The notes under the pieces: model-generated
What the model was told of the DNA's origin: nothing
The model's input: only the letters and a program-made list of their open reading frames with translations
Databases searched by the model: none
Program-made: the position numbers and the translations under genes
Source of the DNA: Chitinivibrionia bacterium
Lineage (GTDB): Bacteria > Krumholzibacteriota > Krumholzibacteriia > WVZY01
Direction of reading: 5' to 3'
NCBI GenBank assembly: GCA_016208665.1
Contig: JACQXT010000179.1
Span: forward strand, 1 to 6,507
DNA: 6,507 nucleotides
Part shown: positions 1 to 5,952 of the stretch, one piece after another
How positions within the stretch are numbered: position 1 is the first letter of the stretch
How the letters are laid out: the number at the start of each line of letters is the position of its first letter

Positions 1-1
1 T

Positions 2-934
2 TACCTCGCCAAACCGCCGGCGGCGGACCTGCTTGCGGGCGAGCCCTGCATCGCAAACATACATGCTCTTTCGGGCGATGGTTTCGCCGAAACGCTGAAA
101 CTGGTTCGAGCGCTCAGGCGGCGGCGCTACGCTCTCGCCGTCGATCTGTTGGCGAACCCGCGGAGCGCCCTGCTTACGCGGCTCTCCGGGGCGTCCGTGA
201 GAGTGGGGGGCGCGCGGCGCATCAGAAGGCATCTCTACACGCATCAGGTCTCGGTGCCGCCGGATATCAGGGCGGCGACGGGATTCCATGCGCATCATCT
301 CGAGGCGATCGGCATGGAAGCCGCCGAACGGAAGCCGTCGCTCACCATGGCTCCGGAAGAGCGCGCGTGGGCAGATGAGTTTCTTGCCTCGCTGGGGGCG
401 CAGGGCGGCAAAAATCCCGCGATCAGAATCGGCATACACCCGGGCGGACCCTGGGAGGTCAAGCGCTGGCCCGCGCCCTATTTCGCGAGGCTCGCGCGGG
501 CGCTTCGGAGGAAGCTGGGCGCGCGCATATTCGTCATTGCGGGCCCCGGCGAGGAGCAGCACGTGGAGAACCTGAAGGCGCATCTGGAAACGGATGTCGT
601 CTTCGTGCCGCTCCTGCCGGTGAGGCGCGCGGCCGCGTTGATCTCGCGGCTCGATTGCATGATCGTCGGCGACGGAGGCATCATGCACGTTTCCGTCGCG
701 GTCGATACCCCCACCGTGGGTATCTTCGGCGGCAGCGAGCCCGATATCTGGTTTCCGTACGAGCGGTACGGGCCGTACCGCGCCGCCGTGTACCCGATCG
801 AGTGCAGGCCCTGCCACAGCCATACCTGCGAACATCTGAGCTGCCTGCGGGAGTTGAGCGTTGAAAAGGTCGAGAAGCTGGTGTTCGCGGCGATCGAGGA
901 ACGCAGCGCGGCCCGCAATCACGGACGATCGTGA
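2..934 (+). CDS. GT9 (heptosyltransferase-type) glycosyltransferase, 5'-truncated
   Basis: The reading frame is open from the left edge, so the gene starts before the window; the TTG at 149 is internal. 310 residues are visible. GT9 enzymes are usually about 340-350 aa, so roughly 30-40 N-terminal residues are missing, including the region of the Gly-Asp catalytic base. Seen, counting from base 2: NPRSAL (52-57), GIHPGG (144-149), KRWP with Lys154, AGPGEE (180-185), GDGGIMH with Asp224, and GIFGGSEPDIW (240-250). Lys154 and Asp224 sit where E. coli WaaC has its nucleotide-sugar-binding Lys and Asp. Near the C terminus is a four-cysteine cluster, C268-x2-C-x4-C-x4-C281. The family transfers heptose from ADP-heptose to lipid A-Kdo or the growing core at the inner membrane. 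The exact donor and acceptor cannot be read from sequence. The TGA stop (932-934) overlaps a GTG that could start the next gene. Family call is firm; WaaC/WaaF/WaaQ-type assignment is not. Confidence 0.9.
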   Translation, partial: YLAKPPAADLLAGEPCIANIHALSGDGFAETLKLVRALRRRRYALAVDLLANPRSALLTRLSGASVRVGGARRIRRHLYTHQVSVPPDIRAATGFHAHHLEAIGMEAAERKPSLTMAPEERAWADEFLASLGAQGGKNPAIRIGIHPGGPWEVKRWPAPYFARLARALRRKLGARIFVIAGPGEEQHVENLKAHLETDVVFVPLLPVRRAAALISRLDCMIVGDGGIMHVSVAVDTPTVGIFGGSEPDIWFPYERYGPYRAAVYPIECRPCHSHTCEHLSCLRELSVEKVEKLVFAAIEERSAARNHGRS

Positions 935-947
935 CCGGGCGCGGCGC

Positions 948-952
948 GGAGG
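948..952 (+). promoter_or_regulatory. Shine-Dalgarno GGAGG ahead of TTG 958
   Basis: GGAGG lies 5 bases before the TTG at 958. The competing GTG at 931 has no purine-rich match of this quality upstream. This site is the main DNA evidence for starting the second GT9 gene at 958. In GC-rich coding DNA a GGAGG can arise by chance, so the evidence is moderate. Confidence 0.45.
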
Positions 953-957
953 CTCTC

Positions 958-1983
958 TTGGAAGAAACTATTCTGGCGATCAGGCTGCGGCAACTCGGGG
1001 ATATCCTTGCAACCCTGGGCGCCCTCAAGGCCCTGAAGCAGGCGGATCGGCGGCGCCGGATCCTGTTCATGATCGACCGGCAGTACCACGCGCTTCTCGA
1101 ACAAGAACCTTACCTCGATGAGCTCGTCGCGCCGCCTCCGCGCATCGAGTCGGGCGCGGGCATCGCGGAATTCATCCGGTACGTCGACGACCTTCGCAGC
1201 CGCCATGTGTCCTGCGTGCTCGATTTCCATTCGAATCCTCGGAGCGCGCTCATCAGCTTCCTTTCGGGAGCGCCGCGCCGGATCGGATTCGATGTCCGAG
1301 TGCGGAAGATCGCCTACACGGAGCGGGAACCGCGCGCGCGCCTCCTGCGGGGCCGCAAGATGAACATCACGTCGCATCAATCGGCGCTCGGCCTGGCGGG
1401 CAGGATTGGGATTTCGGATGACGGCATTGGCCCCTTGTGCGAATTGTCGGCCGGGGACAAACCGGCGGCGGCCGCATGGAACGTTCTCAAAGGCATGGGA
1501 GCCCGCCGCGGCGCCGTGGGCATCAATGCGGGCAATCCATATCCGGCAAAGGCATGGCCTGACGGCTGTTTCATCGAACTGGCGAGGCGTCTTTCCCGCG
1601 ACGGCCGCCACGCGGTTGTTTTATGGGGGCCGGGTGAACGCGAGCGGGCGGAGCACATTTGCATTGAAGCCGGAACGGGCGTGTTTCTTCCTCCCGATAT
1701 CCCGCTCGAGGATCTTCCGGGATTTCTCCGGAACCTCTCGCTCGTCGTGACGATCGATTCAGGGCTCAAGCACCTGGCGGTTGCCGCCGGTGTGCCGACG
1801 GTGACGGTCTTCGGACCGACGAGCCCCGAGGAGTGGCACATGGGAGGAGTGCGCGATCGTGTCGTGAGCGCGCGCCTCTCGTGCTCGCCCTGCAGGTTGC
1901 TCGCATGCCCGTTCGGTTCGCCGTGCATGGCGAGAGTAACGGTCGATGCGGTGCATGAGGCGATTGCATCGATTCTGCAGTAA
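958..1983 (+). CDS. GT9 (heptosyltransferase-type) glycosyltransferase
   Basis: A complete GT9 enzyme, likely adding heptose or a related ADP-sugar to the LPS inner core in the cytoplasm. From TTG 958 it is 341 aa, a typical family length. Seen: first strand and Gly-Asp motif (LRQLGD, Asp15, the position of the WaaC catalytic base), NPRSAL (93-98), GINAGNPYPAKAWP with Lys198, a GPGE turn, TIDSGLKH with Asp267, FGPTSPEEW, then cysteines at 309, 312, 317 and 323. Start choice: TTG 958 has a GGAGG at 5 bases and places the first beta strand at residue 4, as usual in GT9. GTG 931 would add nine residues (350 aa) and overlap the upstream stop as GTGA, which suggests translational coupling, so it remains possible. 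Shared NPRSAL and cysteine patterns make it a paralogue of the upstream gene. Donor and acceptor specificity is unknown. Confidence 0.92.
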   Translation: MEETILAIRLRQLGDILATLGALKALKQADRRRRILFMIDRQYHALLEQEPYLDELVAPPPRIESGAGIAEFIRYVDDLRSRHVSCVLDFHSNPRSALISFLSGAPRRIGFDVRVRKIAYTEREPRARLLRGRKMNITSHQSALGLAGRIGISDDGIGPLCELSAGDKPAAAAWNVLKGMGARRGAVGINAGNPYPAKAWPDGCFIELARRLSRDGRHAVVLWGPGERERAEHICIEAGTGVFLPPDIPLEDLPGFLRNLSLVVTIDSGLKHLAVAAGVPTVTVFGPTSPEEWHMGGVRDRVVSARLSCSPCRLLACPFGSPCMARVTVDAVHEAIASILQ

Positions 1984-2008
1984 CGGCGCCGGCGCGCATA
2001 CGGTTGCT

Positions 2009-2770
2009 ATGGATTTCAAGAATATTTCCGTCATCGTCACCTGTATGAACGAGGAACACACCCTCGCGCGATGCCTCGCTTCGTGCGCCGGCGCGGGAGA
2101 GACCCTCGTCGTGGATTCTTTCAGCACCGACCGGACGCTGGAGGTCGCGCGGAGCCACCCTGCCGTCGTCTTCCAACGGCCTTACGAATCGGCCGCGAAG
2201 CAGAAGAACTGGGCCGTCGACAGGGCGGCGCGCGAATGGGTGCTCATCCTCGATGCCGATGAGGAACTGAGCCCGGAGCTGCGGCGGGAGATCGAGGCTC
2301 TCGAGGCGCCCCGCGGCGTCGATGGTTTTTGGATCCGCAGGAGAAGCACGTACCTGGGGAGGCGGATTTCACATTGCGGATGGCAGCGGGACAAGGTGCT
2401 GCGCCTGTTCCGCAGAGGCGCGGGACGGTATGAGGAAAAAGAAGTGCACGAGGAAATATCGCTTTCCGGAACGCCGGCGCATCTAGCGGGGTTTCTCATC
2501 CATGCTCCATACCGCGACAGGGCCCACTACATGCGCAAGCTTGAGGAGTACAGCACCCGCGGCGCGCGGGAGTATCGCAAGCGGGGCGGGCGTTTTCCTG
2601 CGGTCAACATGGCGCTGCACCCGCCGTTCCGGTTTCTAAGGATGTACGTCTTCCAGGGGGGATTTCTGGACGGGAGCCGCGGGTTTGAGCTCTGCGCATT
2701 GTCGGCCTACGGCGTGTGGCGAAAATACTCTAAAGCGAGGAGCATGAAGCGGTGCGGGGAAAACGGTTGA
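2009..2770 (+). CDS. GT2 glycosyltransferase, WaaE/KdtX/LgtF type
   Basis: 253 aa from ATG 2009. The GT-A fold of family GT2 is clear: SVIVTCMNEE (residues 7-16), VVDSFSTDRT (34-43) and the metal-binding DxD as LDADEE (81-86, Asp82 and Asp84). The WaaE/KdtX signature follows: GW-x-RDKVLRLFRR, an EVHEE motif, and a C-terminal stretch with HPPFRF, GGFLDGSRGFEL and RKYSKA. Known members add a beta-linked glucose to heptose I of the LPS inner core. By analogy this enzyme would modify the heptose placed by the GT9 neighbours, but the sugar cannot be deduced. The frame stays open upstream to an ATG at 1946, inside the previous gene. I prefer 2009 because the protein then begins a few residues before the first strand, although no clear Shine-Dalgarno is visible. 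The gap to the previous gene is 25 bp; the 3' end overlaps the next gene by 19 bp. Confidence 0.92.
   Translation: MDFKNISVIVTCMNEEHTLARCLASCAGAGETLVVDSFSTDRTLEVARSHPAVVFQRPYESAAKQKNWAVDRAAREWVLILDADEELSPELRREIEALEAPRGVDGFWIRRRSTYLGRRISHCGWQRDKVLRLFRRGAGRYEEKEVHEEISLSGTPAHLAGFLIHAPYRDRAHYMRKLEEYSTRGAREYRKRGGRFPAVNMALHPPFRFLRMYVFQGGFLDGSRGFELCALSAYGVWRKYSKARSMKRCGENG
2737..2742 (+). promoter_or_regulatory. Shine-Dalgarno GAGGAG for GTG 2752
   Basis: GAGGAG lies 9 bases before the GTG at 2752, inside the 3' end of the GT2 gene. It favours GTG 2752 over the in-frame TTG at 2767, which overlaps the GT2 stop as TTGA and has only a weak GGGGA ahead of it. The arrangement suggests translational coupling of the two glycosyltransferases. 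Confidence 0.6.
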
Positions 2771-3894
2771 ACGGCGTCTGCTTCTTCGGAGGATACGCGG
2801 AGGACTATCCGCGGAGCAGCGTGATCAAACGCGGCGTCGAGTCGCTGGGCGTCCCCGTTCGCTCGTGCCGCGCCTCGGGGAAGCGAAAGTTCATCTCCCG
2901 GTATGCGGTGCTCCTGTTCCGGTACCTTGCCGTGAGGAAGGATTTCTCCGTCCTCTTCGTTCCCGAATTCCGCCACAAGGATGTTCCGCTCGCGTGGATG
3001 CTCGGCGCGTTGACCGGCAAGCCCGTCGTGTTCGATCCGCTCGTTTCGCGCTATGAAACGAAGATTCAGGACCGGCAGGACGCAGGCGAGCGCACGTTTC
3101 AGGCGTGGTACAACCGCAGAATAGACTCCATTTCGCTCCGGCTTCCCCGCCTGGTGCTCGCAGATACGGCCGCCCACGCGCGATACTTCGAAAATGAATT
3201 CAAAGTGCGGAACGCGGCCGTGCTGCCGGTCGGATTCGACGAGAGCGTATTCCACTCCTCGGCGGCGGGCGGCGGCGGCGGGCGGCGCCCGGATCGGGGA
3301 GGCGTTCTCTTTTTTGGAAGCTACGTGCCGCTCCACGGAGTGGAGACGATTGTGAGAGCGGCCGAGCTTCTCGGCACGAAGGCCGGAATCCGATTCAAAC
3401 TGATCGGCGGCGGGCAGACATTTGCGAACGCGCAAACCCTCGCTCTCGAATGCGGCGCGGCGATCGATTTCCTTCCGCGCGTGCCGCAGGAAGAGCTTCC
3501 CCGGCACATCGCGGACGCGCAGGTATGTCTCGGCATTTTCGGCGAATCGGAGAAGGCGGCCAGAGTCGTTCCCAACAAAGTGTACCAGTGCCTCGCGATG
3601 CGCAAACCGGTCATAACCGCCGACACTCCCGCCGTTCGCGAGGCGTTTGCGGACGGCGTGCACCTCTGCACGGTTCCTGCCGGCGACCCTCGCGCCCTCG
3701 CCGGGAAGATCCGCTTCCTCCTGGAGCATCCGGATGTAGCGGAGAAGATCGCGGCGGAGGGACACCGGCTGGTTCACGAACGCTTCACCAGCGCGCGAAT
3801 CGGGGAGCGATTCCTCGAGTTCTGCGCCGCCGCGCTCGCATCGGGCGCGCTCGAGGAGCCCGCACGCGGCAGGGGAGACGCACGTGGCCGATAA
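2752..3894 (+). CDS. GT4-family glycosyltransferase (GT-B fold)
   Basis: 380 aa from GTG 2752. The N-terminal domain (about 1-160) has FFGGYAEDYPRSSV near its start and a FVPEFRHKDVPLAWMLGALTG segment. After PVGFDESVF comes an Ala-Gly linker (Gly173-177) and then a nucleotide-sugar-binding C-terminal domain: VLFFGSYVPLHGVETI, KLIGGG (216-221), FLPRVPQEELP, GIFGESEKAARVVPNKVYQCLAMRKPVIT (261-289). In this last motif Glu265 is present, but the second Glu of the usual GT4 pair appears to be replaced by Gln279 in the PNKVYQCLA helix. The family transfers sugars with retention of configuration from nucleotide-sugar donors; here most likely in LPS core or surface glycan synthesis at the cytoplasmic membrane. 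The C-terminal tail (about 365-380) is Arg/Gly-rich and probably disordered. It overlaps the preceding gene by 19 bp and the next by 11 bp. Donor and acceptor are unknown. Confidence 0.87.
   Translation: MRGKRLNGVCFFGGYAEDYPRSSVIKRGVESLGVPVRSCRASGKRKFISRYAVLLFRYLAVRKDFSVLFVPEFRHKDVPLAWMLGALTGKPVVFDPLVSRYETKIQDRQDAGERTFQAWYNRRIDSISLRLPRLVLADTAAHARYFENEFKVRNAAVLPVGFDESVFHSSAAGGGGGRRPDRGGVLFFGSYVPLHGVETIVRAAELLGTKAGIRFKLIGGGQTFANAQTLALECGAAIDFLPRVPQEELPRHIADAQVCLGIFGESEKAARVVPNKVYQCLAMRKPVITADTPAVREAFADGVHLCTVPAGDPRALAGKIRFLLEHPDVAEKIAAEGHRLVHERFTSARIGERFLEFCAAALASGALEEPARGRGDARGR
3871..3877 (+). promoter_or_regulatory. Shine-Dalgarno AGGGGAG for GTG 3884
   Basis: AGGGGAG lies 6 bases before the GTG at 3884, within the end of the preceding GT4 gene. 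It supports the GTG start and an 11-bp overlap between the two genes. Confidence 0.55.
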
Positions 3895-4996
3895 CGGACG
3901 CACCGCCGTATTGATGTTCACTTCGGAACGTTCCTGGGGAGGGGGCGAGACGCAGGTTGAATTGCTCCTTCGAGGACTGCCCGCGTCCCGCTGGCGCGTC
4001 GCACTCGCGGCGCCCCCGGACAGCCGCATAGCAGCGAAGGCGCGCACGCTGGGCATGCGCGTGCTGCCGCTTCCCGTGTCGGGAGGAGCGGATCTCATCG
4101 CGGCCCGGCGATTGAGGACGATTCTCCGGCGGGAAACGTTTCACATCGTGCACGCGCATTCATCCCACGCTCACGGCATCGCCTTTCTCGCGACGATTGG
4201 GCTCGGCCGCGCGCGCCCGCGCCTCATTGTGAGCCGGCGGGTGGCGTTTCCCGTGGGAACGAACGTCTTCAGCCGTCTCGTATATGCGCGGGGAGCGGAT
4301 CGCTATATCGCAATATCCGCCGCGGTGCGGGATGCGCTCGCCGCGGGCGGCATACGCGGGGACAGGATAGCGGTTGTCCGGAGCGGAGTGGATCTGCGGA
4401 AGTTCGACGCTCCCGGGGACGCCGCGGGCGAGCGGCGGCGGCTTTCCTTGCCCGGCGACGCGGCCGTGATCGGAACGATCGGCGCCCTCGTGCCGAACAA
4501 GGGCCAGGAGGATTTCATCGCGGCGGCTCGGAACATCGCCGATCAACGGGCGGACGCGCGTTTTGTAATCGTGGGAGAAGGGCCCACGCGCGAGCGCCTG
4601 CAATCTCTCGTTCACGAGCTCGGTCTTGAAGAACGCGTGCAGTTCACCGGATTCAGGGAAGACTCGCTTGTGATTCTTTCGACGTTCGATTGCTTCGTCA
4701 TTTCGTCTTATCTTGAAGGGTTGTGCACATCGATCATGGATGCGCAGGTCATGGGAATCCCGGTCGTGGCAACGAACGCCGGAGGAATTCCCGACCTGGT
4801 GGAGGACGGGCGCACCGGGCTGCTCGTTCCCCCCGCGCATCCGGCGGACCTCGCGCGCGCCGTCGCGCGCATGCTCTCGGAGCCCTCCCTCAGGGAACGG
4901 TGCGTCGCGAATGCGAAAGAAAAGGCGGGGGCGTACGATGCTGCGCGCATGATCGGCGAGACCGAAGCGGTGTATAAATCATTGATGAACGGTTAG
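3884..4996 (+). CDS. GT4-family glycosyltransferase (GT-B fold)
   Basis: 370 aa from GTG 3884. The N-terminal Rossmann domain shows SERSWGGGETQVELL (14-28), the Gly-rich acceptor-side loop of GT4 enzymes, and VHAHSSHAH (89-97). The middle has YIAISAAVRDAL and VVRSGVDLRKF (165-175). The C-terminal donor domain has GTIGALVPNKGQEDF with Lys206, FVIVGEGPTRERL, VQFTGF, and SSYLEGLCTSIMDAQVMGIPVVATNAGG (274-301). Glu278 is followed eight residues later by Asp286, so the canonical E-x7-E motif is E-x7-D, a variant I recall from other EGLxTS-type GT4 enzymes. It is a retaining glycosyltransferase acting on a nucleotide-sugar donor, presumably extending the LPS core begun by the upstream genes. It overlaps the previous gene by 11 bp and is the last of the five consecutive glycosyltransferase genes, ending 68 bp before the next start. 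Specificity is not readable from sequence. Confidence 0.92.
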   Translation: MADNGRTAVLMFTSERSWGGGETQVELLLRGLPASRWRVALAAPPDSRIAAKARTLGMRVLPLPVSGGADLIAARRLRTILRRETFHIVHAHSSHAHGIAFLATIGLGRARPRLIVSRRVAFPVGTNVFSRLVYARGADRYIAISAAVRDALAAGGIRGDRIAVVRSGVDLRKFDAPGDAAGERRRLSLPGDAAVIGTIGALVPNKGQEDFIAAARNIADQRADARFVIVGEGPTRERLQSLVHELGLEERVQFTGFREDSLVILSTFDCFVISSYLEGLCTSIMDAQVMGIPVVATNAGGIPDLVEDGRTGLLVPPAHPADLARAVARMLSEPSLRERCVANAKEKAGAYDAARMIGETEAVYKSLMNG

Positions 4997-5017
4997 TCTC
5001 AGTGCCGAAAAAAAGCG

Positions 5018-5047
5018 TTGTTTCGAGCGTTTTGTTGCATGTATATT
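5018..5047 (+). promoter_or_regulatory. Possible sigma70-type promoter in the 68-bp gap
   Basis: The gap 4997-5064 is about 43% GC by my count, well below the flanking genes. It contains TATATT (5042-5047), five of six matches to a -10 box, with TTGTTT (5018-5023) 18 bases upstream as a poor -35 box. Transcription would begin near 5054, leaving only about 10 bases of leader. There is no good Shine-Dalgarno ahead of ATG 5065, and I found no hairpin plus T-run that would end the upstream transcript. The site could give the last two genes their own transcription, but the -35 match is weak. Confidence 0.3.
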
Positions 5048-5064
5048 GCTTCCAGTGTGTATCC

Positions 5065-5952
5065 ATGACCGCCTTGAACCGCATACTCGGTGCCTATAAG
5101 CCAATGTGTTTATTCATGTTAAGCGTCGGCATGGCCGCATGTCTCGGCGCTTTTGCACCGTCCGTCTCCCAGACCTCCGGCGCCGGCATTGCTGTCGGCG
5201 ACACGGCCGCCGATTCAAACGACGACACGCTCGCCTTCGACGATTCGCTGGCGGCGAAGGCCGTCAGTCTCACTCCGGGTTTCGTCGGATTCGGAGAAGG
5301 GGAGAAGCTGGTGTTCTCCATCCAATACGGAATCGTGTCGGCGGGCGATGCAACGATGGAAATCAAGAATATCGCCGTCATCGACGGCAGGCCGGCGTAC
5401 CATATCGTTTCGGACGCCAGATCGAACGACGTGTTCTCTCTGTTCTTCAAGGTGCGCGACCGCTTCGAGTCCTTTATGGACACCACGAGGCTCGTGAGCC
5501 TCCGGTATGAGAAACACCTGAGGGAGGGCAAATTCAAGAAGGATGAAATCGTGCATTTCGACCACGAGAGGCTCCTCGCGCTGTACAACGACAAGGAACT
5601 GCCGATACATCCCATGACCCAGGACGTCTTGTCCGCCCTCTACTTCGTGCGCACGCTACCTCTGGAGGTCGGGCAATCGATCGCCGTCGCCAATCATACG
5701 AGCGGAAAGAACTATCCGCTGGTCGTCAGGGTTCTCAAGAAAGAGCGGGTGACCGTCGAAGCCGGCACGTTCGATTGCATCATCGTGGAGCCGATTCTGC
5801 ATTCGAGCGGGGTATTCAAGCATCAGGGCAAATTGACGGTGTGGCTGACGAACGACAAATACAGGGTGCCGGTGTTGATGAAGAGCAAAGTCGTCGTCGG
5901 TTCCATCGCCGCGGTTCTCAAGAGCTATCGGCTCGCCGATAAGGTGCGATAA
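5065..5952 (+). CDS. DUF3108-type exported protein
   Basis: 295 aa from ATG 5065. The N terminus has basic residues (Arg6, Lys12) then a hydrophobic stretch MCLFMLSVGMAACLGAF (14-30), consistent with a signal peptide. MAAC ending at Cys26 loosely resembles a lipobox, but Met at -3 is unusual. An acidic, low-complexity linker follows (about 45-64, DTAADSNDDTLAFDDS). The rest fits the DUF3108 family: GEKLVFSIQYGIVSAGDATMEI, a DRFESFMD turn, DVLSALYFVRTLPLEVGQ, VEAGTFDCIIVEP, then LTVWLTNDKYRVPVLMKSKVVVGSI. The domain is expected to be beta-rich and periplasmic or envelope-associated; its biochemical role is not established. The frame extends to a GTG at 5002, but those 21 residues look unlike a signal peptide start and lack a Shine-Dalgarno. 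ATG 5104, just before the hydrophobic core, is another possibility. Placement after LPS glycosyltransferases suggests an envelope role (inference). Confidence 0.85.
   Translation: MTALNRILGAYKPMCLFMLSVGMAACLGAFAPSVSQTSGAGIAVGDTAADSNDDTLAFDDSLAAKAVSLTPGFVGFGEGEKLVFSIQYGIVSAGDATMEIKNIAVIDGRPAYHIVSDARSNDVFSLFFKVRDRFESFMDTTRLVSLRYEKHLREGKFKKDEIVHFDHERLLALYNDKELPIHPMTQDVLSALYFVRTLPLEVGQSIAVANHTSGKNYPLVVRVLKKERVTVEAGTFDCIIVEPILHSSGVFKHQGKLTVWLTNDKYRVPVLMKSKVVVGSIAAVLKSYRLADKVR

Noticed and set aside
149..151. TTG at 149 as the start of the first gene
   Set aside because: The frame is open back to base 2 and the residues before 149 continue as GT9-like sequence leading into the conserved NPRSAL segment, so the gene is cut by the window edge rather than starting here.
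764..780. Near-perfect palindrome CGGTACGGGCCGTACCG, with another CCGTACG just upstream
   Set aside because: It lies inside GT9 coding DNA encoding RYGPYR and has a one-base centre, so it is a poor RNA hairpin. There is no T-run or repeat elsewhere in the window. Most likely a coding coincidence.
919..1611. A 230-codon minus-strand open frame opposite the second GT9 gene
   Set aside because: It has no motif and an Arg/Ala/Asp-heavy composition, and lies fully under a confident GT9 gene.
1984..1995. GC palindromes (CGGCGCCG and GCGCCGGCGC) just after the second GT9 stop
   Set aside because: There is no loop and no following T-run, and the next gene starts within 25 bp, so a terminator is not supported.
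2707..4098. A long open frame on the minus strand (463 codons) opposite the two GT4 genes
   Set aside because: It spans the boundary of two well-supported + strand enzymes, and its protein is rich in Arg, Ala and Glu with no recognisable motif. This is typical of an antisense shadow in GC-rich DNA.
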